Origin: Ruegeria lacuscaerulensis
GTDB taxonomy: Bacteria; Pseudomonadota; Alphaproteobacteria; Rhodobacterales; Rhodobacteraceae
DNA: 64,000 nucleotides
Reading direction: 5' to 3'
NCBI RefSeq assembly: GCF_013031245.1
Contig: NZ_WPZL01000008.1
Location: forward strand, 103,066 to 167,065
The position numbers and the translations under genes were made by a program. Below the pieces are notes generated by a model. That model had not been told where the DNA came from. It saw only the letters and a program-made list of their open reading frames with translations, and did no database searches. Shown here one piece after another: positions 57,796 to 64,000 of this stretch. Within the stretch, counting starts at the first letter, position 1. Each line of letters starts with the position of its first letter.

Positions 57796-57823
57796 GGCGG
57801 TGGGCGTTCGAACGCCTACCGCC
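57796..57823. terminator. Bidirectional palindromic terminator
   Basis: GGCGGT and ACCGCC enclose the perfect 14-base palindrome GGCGTTCGAACGCC, giving a long hairpin between the convergent guaD and oxygenase-reductase genes. T tracts are weak on both sides. Confidence 0.6.
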
Positions 57824-57941
57824 TTGGGTTGTGTCACAGATTTTTGGAAGTTGTGGGAAGGTACTTCGCTTCGACGCACCTACCCTACGAGTTCGACATA
57901 AAGCCAAAAACCCGCCGCATGAGGGCTTACGCCCAGGCATT

Positions 57942-58997
57942 CTACGGAAGCTCAATCGCAATGGTGTCGGTTTCAGCCACACTTTGGCACGTTAAAATAC
58001 CTCCGGCTGCAACTTCCTGATCATCCAGTGCCATTTGGGCGCGCATATGAACCCGACCTTTTTTGAGGTTCGCCTTGCAGCTTCCGCAAACACCCGATTG
58101 GCAGCTAAAATTCGGCATCAGACCAGCGGCAAGCATTGCCTCCAGAATGGTCTGTCCGCTGGCAACGGAGACGGTATGAGCGGCGCCGTTCAAAGTGATA
58201 AAAGCCGTCGCCGCGATGCCTTCGACACTGGTATCAATAGTGGCCGCGCCGCCGAAACTTTCCAAGTGGATGCGGTTATCGGGAACGTCCAGTCCCAGCA
58301 AAGCTGATCGCGTCGATTTGTTCATCTCGCCCGGGCCGCAAATCCAGTATTGCACGTCCTGCGCAACGGGTGGGGTTTCCGTTATCGCTGCTGCGATGGT
58401 TTCCGCATCCACGCGTCCGTTGCGCCAGGGTGAAGACCAGGTCCACACGGAAGGCGACGACAAGACATGCCGCAATGTGAACCGCCCGGGATGGGCAGCG
58501 GAAAGCGCGCCCAGTTCTTCACGGAAAATGATGCTCTTGGCGTTCTTATTGCCATAGATCAGATGCGCGACTGAATGCGGCTCGGATAAAAGGACAGCGT
58601 TGATCATCGAGAAAAGGGGTGTGATGCCGCTGCCCGCGCCAAAAAAATAGTGGGTGCGCCGTTTCATATTACCCGGCTTCAGGGCAAACCGACCCAAGGG
58701 CAGCTGCGCTTCGATAGTATCCCCAACAGCAAGTCGGTCCGCAACATAATTTGAAATGACACCTCCAGTGACCCGTTTCACCGTTATCCGCAGCGGTGCG
58801 CCCGGCGGGTTTGAAATCGTGTAGCATCGGCGATGCTCCTGCCCGTCGACCACAAATCGCAGGGGTAGATGCTGCCCGGCCTGCCACTGGAAGTGCGTCT
58901 CTAGCCCGGCGGGAATCGCAAAGGTGAGACTTGTGGCGTCGCCGCCGATTTCTTCGCGACGCTCGGCAACGGTCAGATTGTGAAACTCGGTATTCAT
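57942..58997 (-). CDS. Oxygenase reductase (FAD/2Fe-2S), glycine-betaine-monooxygenase GbcB-like
   Basis: Electron-transfer partner of a Rieske oxygenase, 351 residues from the ATG at 58997. Domain order is an FAD-binding ferredoxin-reductase domain (RRCYTISNPPG near 60), an NAD domain (YFFGAGSGITPLFSMI near 115) and a C-terminal plant-type 2Fe-2S domain with CQSGVCGSCKANL and a last Cys in LTCQ. This order is found in GbcB-type and PaaE-type reductases. It is the last gene of the minus-strand unit headed by a TetR gene. The oxygenase is encoded at 59904. Confidence 0.88.
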   Translation of the reverse strand: MNTEFHNLTVAERREEIGGDATSLTFAIPAGLETHFQWQAGQHLPLRFVVDGQEHRRCYTISNPPGAPLRITVKRVTGGVISNYVADRLAVGDTIEAQLPLGRFALKPGNMKRRTHYFFGAGSGITPLFSMINAVLLSEPHSVAHLIYGNKNAKSIIFREELGALSAAHPGRFTLRHVLSSPSVWTWSSPWRNGRVDAETIAAAITETPPVAQDVQYWICGPGEMNKSTRSALLGLDVPDNRIHLESFGGAATIDTSVEGIAATAFITLNGAAHTVSVASGQTILEAMLAAGLMPNFSCQSGVCGSCKANLKKGRVHMRAQMALDDQEVAAGGILTCQSVAETDTIAIELP

Positions 58998-58998
58998 G

Positions 58999-59149
58999 TC
59001 AGTTTTCCGCGGTAAATGATGCAAGCAATACCCAAAGGGCAGCCAGTGCCGGAAGGATTAGACCCCACAGCGCGGTTCCCACACCGTTCATTCCAAGCCA
59101 GACGAAGCTGCCCCAAAAAGTAAGCATTAGTCATTAGAAACGACGGCAT
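58999..59149 (-). pseudogene. Small one-helix membrane protein, apparently frameshifted
   Basis: An ATG at 59149 with AGGA five bases upstream opens MPSFLMTNAYF, then the frame turns polar. One base out of frame, just after a run of five Ts, the sequence reads WGSFVWLGMNGVGTALWG and continues as a hydrophobic helix ending ASFTAEN with a stop one base before the reductase ATG. Removing one T joins both into a 49-residue membrane protein. Either the gene is frameshifted here or the T run is a sequencing error. A second ATG at 59127 would give a 42-residue protein in the hydrophobic frame, but without a ribosome site. Confidence 0.5.
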
Positions 59150-59156
59150 AACTGTC

Positions 59157-59642
59157 CTACCGGTAGTCATAAACGGTCGACAGAGAGCGGATTACCGGCC
59201 GCCCAAGAAGCTTTGTGATTTCAAACCGGTCGGTCTGCGCCATACGACCCTTTTGATCCGCCCATTCGTAGTCGACACTGGTTTTCGCAGTGATTAATGT
59301 CTTGCCGTTTTCGGTTTTCACCGTGATTTTGGGCTCGGACCGTGAGAGCTCTTTGTAACCAATCATGGCTTCCTTCACCTGCGAGTCATCCATCCAGTTG
59401 GGTTGGTTTTCCCAGTCGGCCAGGCGATAGGTTAAATCCCAGTCCGGCTGACCCATGCCAATCTGCATTTTGATGGTGTGCACTGCGTCGGGGTGCCAGC
59501 TTTTCCAGGTGGCGGCCAGTTCCTGTTCCGAGTTGGCCGCAAGCACACGATTGACCAGATCTTCGGGGTTGTCGGTCGGGGCGGCAATGGCAAGGCCAGC
59601 AGCAAGAACCACGCCGATGGCTGTAGCGATTATGCGCGTCAT
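59157..59642 (-). CDS. Secreted NTF2-like protein of the oxygenase operon
   Basis: Protein of 161 residues with a clear signal peptide (MTRIIATAIGVVLAAGLAIA) and a mature domain of the NTF2/SnoaL type: a helix DLVNRVLAANSEQELAATW, then HPDAVHTIKM, and a C-terminal sheet ending RSLSTVYDYR. It would be periplasmic, which is unusual for a gene inside a cytoplasmic oxygenase operon. GGAG lies eight bases before the ATG. Its function is unknown. Confidence 0.75.
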   Translation of the reverse strand: MTRIIATAIGVVLAAGLAIAAPTDNPEDLVNRVLAANSEQELAATWKSWHPDAVHTIKMQIGMGQPDWDLTYRLADWENQPNWMDDSQVKEAMIGYKELSRSEPKITVKTENGKTLITAKTSVDYEWADQKGRMAQTDRFEITKLLGRPVIRSLSTVYDYR

Positions 59643-59661
59643 GTGGCGATCTCCATTATGT

Positions 59662-59907
59662 CTATGCGCCCCGTAATTCGGGTTGGCGAGGCACGAATTG
59701 CAGAGTCATCGGCAGCACCAAGGCACTTTTCACAAAGCCGCGTCTGTAGACGACGATCGAAGACACGCTTCCCGCCGTGACGTCCAGCGATTGGGTCGAG
59801 TATCAAAGATAGGACATCTCCATCGCCAGCAGCGCGGTGAACAAACCACCCAATGTCAGCTGTTCGTCTGCAATCAATTCAGCGTGGCGTTCGGCGACGC
59901 TGGTCAA
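59662..59907 (-). pseudogene. Small gene with an in-frame TGA
   Basis: A frame starting at a TTG that overlaps the oxygenase stop (TTGA) reads 34 residues, MTSVAERHAELIADEQ to MEMSYL. It then meets TGA at 59803-59805 and continues in the same frame for 46 codons (YSTQSLDVTAGSVSSIVVY to PELRGA) to a TAG at 59662. Third-position GC stays high after the TGA, which argues that the downstream part was coding. A TGG-to-TGA change is the simplest reading. A frame shifted by one base after the TGA is also open and has a CEKC motif, but its codon use is poorer. Confidence 0.42.
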
Positions 59908-61070
59908 TTTTCGGCTGTCTCTTGTGCTGTCATGAAGTCAAGCACCGCCTGCTGATGGCGGGTGACCGGGCTTTCGCCATTTGCCGGCGGACCGACCTCA
60001 AAGTAGGGGCTGGTCAGGGATTTCTGCTGCTGTTCACAGGCGTAGATATCTTCGGTTGTAAAATCGCCCGACGCCATCGGGTCGTTTTCATTCATCGCAT
60101 CTTTGCCTTCGTATTTCGCGCCGCCGAAACCTTTCCAGAAGCCCCAACTACTCCATTCCTGCTTTTGGAATTCCCATTGCGACGCGTTGGCCAGCTTGGT
60201 TCGGTTTTCGATACGCGTCAGGTCCGGGGCAAGCGGTGTAATGATGAAAAGGTTCCAACTGTCTTCGCCTGCTCCGATCCCGATCCCGGGAAACAGCATC
60301 GGCACCCATGCCCCGACATGCGGTTCCGGAATCACGCGCGGCGTAGGCAGGTTCTTTTCCAGGTTTTCGCTGTATTCCGCCGAAGGCGGCTCCCAAAAGT
60401 GGTAGTGCGGCCCCTTCCAGCCATATTCCGCCTTGCCATGATCATACATATACAGCGTTTTCGAATGCAGGTGGCTCAGGTGATAGACGTCGATGTAATT
60501 CTCGACCACAATTTTCCAGTTGGCCTTGATTTCATAGGCATTCCGCGCTTCGGGATATTCCACAAGCTCTTCAGCTTTGTGCGGACCCAGATGGGGGTCG
60601 ACGTCGCCAAACCAAGCCGCCAAAGAGGGTGCGTCCGGATCGGGATGGACGAACAGCATTCCTCGCCAGACATCCACACTGGCAGGTTTCAGACCAAAAC
60701 ACTTTTTATCAACCCCGTTAGGGTACTCGGTTGACTCATCCGGTACTGAGATCAGGTTGCCTTCAAGGTCATAGGTCCAGTCGTGATACGGGCAGGTCAG
60801 TGCTTTCTGCGTTTTGCCTACAGCGCGGATCAACTGCGTACCGCGGTGACGGCAAATATTGTGAAACGCGCGCAATCGATGGTCACGTCCCATCACGATA
60901 AAGATGTTGTTTAGCCCGGCCTGTACCGAAACGTAATGCCCCGGCTCGGGCACATCCTCGGCCAAACCGGCAAATCGCCACGTCTGCGAGAAGATCAGGC
61001 GCTGCTCACGATCAAACCAACCCTGCGATGTATACGCTTCGACAGGCAAGTTATGATACATACGGGTCAT
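59904..61070 (-). CDS. Rieske oxygenase alpha subunit, glycine betaine/carnitine oxygenase-like
   Basis: Ring-hydroxylating-type oxygenase of 388 residues. Rieske ligands are C73, H75, C93 and H96 (CRHRGTQ and CPYHDW). The mononuclear iron site is D194-x2-H197-x4-H202 in NYIDVYHLSHLH, the form shared by choline monooxygenase, carnitine oxygenase CntA and glycine betaine monooxygenase GbcA. With the reductase at 57942 it makes a two-component system that probably demethylates or hydroxylates a quaternary amine. GAGGAG precedes the ATG. Specificity cannot be decided by eye. Confidence 0.88.
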   Translation of the reverse strand: MTRMYHNLPVEAYTSQGWFDREQRLIFSQTWRFAGLAEDVPEPGHYVSVQAGLNNIFIVMGRDHRLRAFHNICRHRGTQLIRAVGKTQKALTCPYHDWTYDLEGNLISVPDESTEYPNGVDKKCFGLKPASVDVWRGMLFVHPDPDAPSLAAWFGDVDPHLGPHKAEELVEYPEARNAYEIKANWKIVVENYIDVYHLSHLHSKTLYMYDHGKAEYGWKGPHYHFWEPPSAEYSENLEKNLPTPRVIPEPHVGAWVPMLFPGIGIGAGEDSWNLFIITPLAPDLTRIENRTKLANASQWEFQKQEWSSWGFWKGFGGAKYEGKDAMNENDPMASGDFTTEDIYACEQQQKSLTSPYFEVGPPANGESPVTRHQQAVLDFMTAQETAEN

Positions 61071-61081
61071 TTATTGTCTCC

Positions 61082-61345
61082 TCAGACAAGCCAGGCGGCG
61101 TAGCCGGGGAGCAGGCTGGCTACGATCATCATGCAGCCGAACGTGGCCCACAAACCAACAACCAACCAAAACAGGATCGGATCTTCGTCGCGGCTGACTT
61201 CAAAGACCAAATAAGCTTTGCCCGCCATGACGGACGGGACCACCCACCACAGGAACATCAGCCCCCAGATCCAATAGATGCCGAGTATGGCGGCTAGCAC
61301 GAGCAGCGGAAACGCTATGTGGTTGATTATACGGGCGTGAGTCAT
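61082..61345 (-). CDS. Small two- to three-helix membrane protein
   Basis: Protein of 87 residues with hydrophobic segments at about 9-25, 26-42 and 58-80 (HIAFPLLVLAAILGIYWIWG, LFWLVVGLWATFGCMMIVA) and a short polar loop VFEVSRDEDP. I do not recognise a family. Its ATG overlaps the TetR stop by four bases and the oxygenase gene starts 11 bases after its end, so it is part of the operon. A membrane anchor or transport role for the oxygenase substrate is possible. Confidence 0.7.
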   Translation of the reverse strand: MTHARIINHIAFPLLVLAAILGIYWIWGLMFLWWVVPSVMAGKAYLVFEVSRDEDPILFWLVVGLWATFGCMMIVASLLPGYAAWLV

Positions 61346-61932
61346 TCTGTTCGTTCCAATGTTTTGGTCAGCAGCGTGGCTGCCAATTTCAATTCACTGC
61401 GCCAAATGGCGGGCGGTTTGAGAGGTGACACTGATTCAAGCGTTTGGAAGGCTGCAGATATGCCTTGTGTGACGGCACGAACGCGACCAGCATCCGCTTC
61501 CGGAGCGATCCGCCGCAATGTGCGTTCCATGACACTGAGGAATTGTGAAAGACTGTCCAAAAGTTGTTGCGACAACTCAGTGTGGTCTCCGGCCGAAGCG
61601 GTCAGAGCCTGCCAAGCCAACATCAGCCGCGGATCGATGGTCTTATCCTCTGCAAACAGGATTTCGATCAGCTGAGCGCTGGTTTCAATTTGTGTCAGCG
61701 CCATATCAAATTCCGTGGTCAGCGCGTTGAAAGATTCCGCAACATGCGCATTCAACTCCGCGATCATCTGATCCCGGTTGCCCAGATAATGGCGCAATAG
61801 CGGGCGTTTGATGCCAGCCTCGGCCGCTATGCGCTCCTGCGTAGCGCCCTCAAGACCAAATCGGGCCACGCAAGTCATATAGGCGTCCAGAATTTCTTTG
61901 GAACGCTGGGTTTTCAGACTTGGACGCGGCAT
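61342..61932 (-). CDS. TetR-family regulator of the oxygenase operon
   Basis: TetR regulator of 196 residues. The N-terminal helix-turn-helix includes GATQERIAAEAGIKRPLLRHYLGNRDQM (about 30-58, shown in part), and the rest is an all-helical ligand domain. The ATG at 61932 has TGGAG five bases upstream; a frame to 61977 runs through the operators. Two TTGTCA-N4-TGACAA palindromes lie just upstream, so the whole TetR-oxygenase unit is probably autoregulated. Confidence 0.9.
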   Translation of the reverse strand: MPRPSLKTQRSKEILDAYMTCVARFGLEGATQERIAAEAGIKRPLLRHYLGNRDQMIAELNAHVAESFNALTTEFDMALTQIETSAQLIEILFAEDKTIDPRLMLAWQALTASAGDHTELSQQLLDSLSQFLSVMERTLRRIAPEADAGRVRAVTQGISAAFQTLESVSPLKPPAIWRSELKLAATLLTKTLERTE

Positions 61933-61946
61933 GGAGACTCCATTTA

Positions 61947-61998
61947 TTGTCACAAATGACAAATAATAAAACGCCATAAATTGTCAAGACTGACAATT
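61947..61998. promoter_or_regulatory. Two tandem TetR-type operators
   Basis: TTGTCA-CAAA-TGACAA at 61947-61962 and TTGTCA-AGAC-TGACAA at 61981-61996 are perfect palindromes with centres 34 bases apart, about three helical turns. The second extends to 9-base arms. They lie directly upstream of the TetR start. Confidence 0.75.
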
Positions 61999-62663
61999 TT
62001 AATGTAGCGAGCTCAAAATTGATTGAAGGACGTTTCCGCAAGCACCGGTAGTTTTCGGCTGATTCCGGGTCGGCCCAGACGCGGAGATCACTGGTTAGAA
62101 AAAAGACGCAGCAGAGGACTCGGAAGAAGTCTCCTCAAGCAGTGACGCAACGCCTGATTCAAGTCGATCCCGGCTTAACCTCAAAAAGATGCCTCTTGTC
62201 AGCAGTCGCGGACCGAACCCGCTGATGCAGGCCGCGAAATGCGCACCAAACCGGTTCGCCCACGACCGGATTACCTCAAGACTAACAACGCGGTCGCACT
62301 GTGGAATCAGATCCTCGACATCCGCGGTGGTGATCGCGACCCGGAGAGAGATCCATACGGCATAAGCGACAACTTCGTGGGGAGTCGAAAACCATTCAGG
62401 CGCGGCATTGAGGTTAGAATAAACTGGCCAGAGCGCTACGCGAGATCGAGGGGCAATATGGCAAAGCTACCTCGACCGTCGCGGAAACTGCATTTCACAA
62501 TGGCGCTTTGTACGCCCCCTACATTGGGGCGTTTCGCGACAATAAGCTAAGTGCGCACAGCGGACGCTCGAACCTGAAGCCTCGAATGACTGCTCTGCGA
62601 ATTTTACCACGATAAGTAAGGCACCCGGTCAACGAGACCTACAGGATGCAACACCCGTTCTGG
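61999..62663. other. Decayed region with transposase remains
   Basis: This stretch holds the IS6-type remnant described separately. It also holds a 65-codon open stretch on the plus strand (62418-62615, ending LKPRMTALRILPR) that looks protein-like but has no start and no family I recognise. I see nothing else. Confidence 0.45.
62224..62406 (-). pseudogene. IS6-family transposase remnant
   Basis: The minus-strand translation reads APEWFSTPHEVVAYAVWISL and continues with TTADVEDLIPQCDRVVSLEV and IRSWANRFGAHFA. These match the N-terminal and helix-turn-helix part of IS6-family transposases (HAVWLYLRF, RDVEDLLAERG-, VSYETIRRWVLKFG). Similarity stops before the DDE core and there is no start codon, so it is a fragment. 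Confidence 0.75.
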
Positions 62664-62963
62664 TCAAAACCCCTGCATGAGCATATCGATGGCAACTGTG
62701 ATCTGGTCAAACTCGTCACTCAAATTGCAGATCTGAGACTTGAGAATTCCAACGGGAACTGCCGCCAGAAACTGGGTTACCATTACGACGCGCTCACCAT
62801 TGACTTCGAAAACAGGGTTGAGACGCGCGGCTGGTATTGGAGCCGTTGAATTCGGCAAAAGTGGCACGACGATACGTGTGTTCAAATCACTCAGCAAATC
62901 AGTTTGAACGTCCAGAAGAAACCCATCGCCGGATGGGTTAGGAAATACATCATATTTCGGCAT
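62664..62963 (-). CDS. ccdB: CcdB-like toxin
   Basis: CcdB-family toxin of 99 residues, of the type that poisons DNA gyrase. Recognisable segments are LLDVQTDLLSDLNTRIVVPL, the central VFEVNGERVVMVTQFLAAVP and ITVAIDMLMQGF at the end. In the F-plasmid toxin the last residues are Trp-Gly-Ile and the Trp matters for gyrase; here the end is Gln-Gly-Phe, so activity is uncertain. Its start overlaps the ccdA stop by one base. Confidence 0.88.
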   Translation of the reverse strand: MPKYDVFPNPSGDGFLLDVQTDLLSDLNTRIVVPLLPNSTAPIPAARLNPVFEVNGERVVMVTQFLAAVPVGILKSQICNLSDEFDQITVAIDMLMQGF

Positions 62964-63193
62964 CAGAATTGACGGAAGCCTTCAAGGGGAAGCCCGTGCC
63001 TTTCAACATATGCGTTGGAACTTTTCAGAGCAGCGGCATTTTCGGTTTTCCATTGCTCAGCTTTGGCTTTGGCGACGGCCACACGAACACCCTCTTCTGC
63101 CGCTCGGGACAGGTTCACCTTTAATGCTTTAGCCTCGGACAACAACACACTGTCGAGCGACAAATTAGTAGGTTTTCGGGAATGGGCATTCAT
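62963..63193 (-). CDS. ccdA: CcdA-like antitoxin
   Basis: Antitoxin of 76 residues. The N-terminal ribbon-helix-helix part (KPTNLSLDSVLLSEAKALKV) binds DNA, and the C-terminal part (AEQWKTENAAALKSSNAYVE) wraps the toxin; the W-x-x-EN-x-A-A pattern is typical of CcdA. The ATG at 63193 has GGAG nine bases upstream. It precedes ccdB in the usual order and is expected to autorepress the pair. Confidence 0.88.
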   Translation of the reverse strand: MNAHSRKPTNLSLDSVLLSEAKALKVNLSRAAEEGVRVAVAKAKAEQWKTENAAALKSSNAYVERHGLPLEGFRQF

Positions 63194-64000
63194 TTGGCAG
63201 AACTCCATATGCGTCAATACTATCAACATGTCTTATGTGCGTCAAATATGCGCATATTGTACTCGAGCATTCTCAAAAAACGGGGTTGTCAGTTTGCCCG
63301 ACGTTCGGTTGCTCGTGCTTAGAACTGGAAATAGGTGGTATCGATGAATTCATCGTCCATCAGCTACAAGCGTCACCGTGAACAACTCCGAACATGCTGA
63401 CTGCCGAAGCCATAGCGCCGTTCAGTCCGAGGCCACAGGTCACGGCCATCCGAACCACCACAATGGACGGCGCCTGAGATCTCTGGTCGACGGCGACCAA
63501 AGCACATTGCCACGAAAACGGTCGGTTAGTTTTTGGTGCCTCTGAGACGTGCCAATTCATTTGGTGACTCTACGAGGCGCTGATCAGACAGTTTGAGGTA
63601 GGATAGAAGGAAACCTTTCAGACGCCAGTCAGTTTTAAAGTCAAAAACTGCTTAGTTGCTGCATTCTGCATCCGGCCAAGTGTAGAAAAAACTTGCCTTC
63701 ATCAAAGCAGTTAAAAATCGTCTCGAGCGATCCAACCTCAGTCCACACTAAGTTCGGCAGGCAACGATAGTGTCCGGCGTTGGAAATTGAATCGAGATTT
63801 TGGTCACAAGCAGGCCAGAGACGGGCCAGGCTTAAACTGTCGTTTCAGTGAAGAACTGCTCAGTGGCGAAACGTTTACACCCTGCGATGAGCTCAAATTC
63901 TGATCGAACATTGGAGGAGGTACTACAACATCAAAAGGATGTGTCGCAAACTTCTTGCGAGTGAAAAAGTTGCCACTCACAAGGCACACTTATCCTACGA
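63194..64000. other. Right end: decayed mobile DNA; no intact gene
   Basis: No intact gene is visible in these 807 bases. At 63344-63379 a frame reads MNSSSISYKRHR, resembling the very start of an IS6 transposase, but ends soon after. An IS3-type remnant lies at 63832-63941. The ccdA promoter must lie near 63200-63250. Confidence 0.5.
63832..63941 (+). pseudogene. IS3-family transposase (OrfB) remnant with frameshift
   Basis: The frame at 63832 reads LNCRFSEELLSGETF, matching FNGRFRDELLNGETF of IS3-family OrfB. After a frameshift near 63885 another frame reads AQILIEHWRRYYNIKR, matching the following AQILIE-WR--YN--RPH region. Similarity ends after KR. This is the 3' part of the integrase core, broken by a frameshift and truncated. 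Confidence 0.75.

Noticed and set aside
59799..59811. TAT CTT TGA recalls the programmed frameshift site of prfB.
   Set aside because: The +1 frame after it closes within about 22 codons and nothing downstream resembles release factor 2. The spacing of the upstream GGAG is also wrong.
63939..64000. A new gene starting at ATG 63939 and running off the right edge.
   Set aside because: Only 62 bases are visible and the ATG lies inside the IS3 remnant frame. It cannot be supported.

Overview
The window comes from an alphaproteobacterium, most likely a marine Rhodobacteraceae (Roseobacter group) strain. I infer this from gene content only: a beta-hydroxyaspartate cycle operon, a cytochrome-c-fused urate oxidase PuuD, a PuuE-UraD fusion, an EhuABCD-type transporter and a DddP-like M24 protein. 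Codon third positions are GC-rich. I found no rRNA, tRNA or CRISPR array. I cannot tell whether this is chromosome or megaplasmid.

Left part (1-9.0 kb): an unrecognised repeat protein running off the left edge, about 0.9 kb of non-coding DNA with a scrap of IS6-family transposase, a complete branched-chain 2-oxoacid dehydrogenase operon (bkdA1-bkdA2-bkdB-lpd), and an NfeD/slipin membrane-quality-control pair.

Zwitterion-type catabolic region (9.2-25.6 kb): an Ehu-like ABC transporter and a BetB-like aldehyde dehydrogenase on the minus strand, an Lrp/AsnC regulator, then a plus-strand set of a Rieske oxygenase, two D-2-hydroxyacid dehydrogenases, a GlxR-type reductase, an AruI-like thiamine-diphosphate enzyme, a desaturase-like oxygenase with its own Rieske ferredoxin, and a DddP-like M24 protein. 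A 2Fe-2S ferredoxin and a small NTF2-fold protein follow on the minus strand. An exact 13-base motif is repeated on both sides of the Lrp gene, and related half-sites precede the ferredoxin unit, so these pieces look like one regulon. The substrate is unknown; a betaine or sulfonium compound is the best guess.

Middle (25.3-32.7 kb): single transporters and enzymes, a broken MFS transporter gene, and a convergent pair of a phosphatidylserine-decarboxylase-fold decarboxylase and an amino-acid antiporter.

Purine/glyoxylate block (33.4-57.8 kb): guanine deaminase, xanthine dehydrogenase (xdhABC), urate oxidase, HIU hydrolase, fused OHCU decarboxylase/allantoinase, ureidoglycine aminohydrolase and ureidoglycolate lyase form a nearly complete route from guanine to glyoxylate. 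It has two NCS2 purine permeases and two paralogous LysR regulators. Embedded in it is the beta-hydroxyaspartate cycle (bhcR, bhcABCD), which turns two glyoxylate into one oxaloacetate, followed by a peroxiredoxin and a MaeB-type malic enzyme. Read together, the block takes purines as nitrogen source and also recovers the glyoxylate carbon. Allantoate hydrolysis and urease are not encoded here.

Right part (57.9-64 kb): a TetR-controlled two-component Rieske oxygenase operon of the glycine-betaine/carnitine oxygenase type with small membrane and periplasmic accessory genes, two of which look broken; then a CcdAB toxin-antitoxin pair among decayed IS6- and IS3-family transposase fragments.
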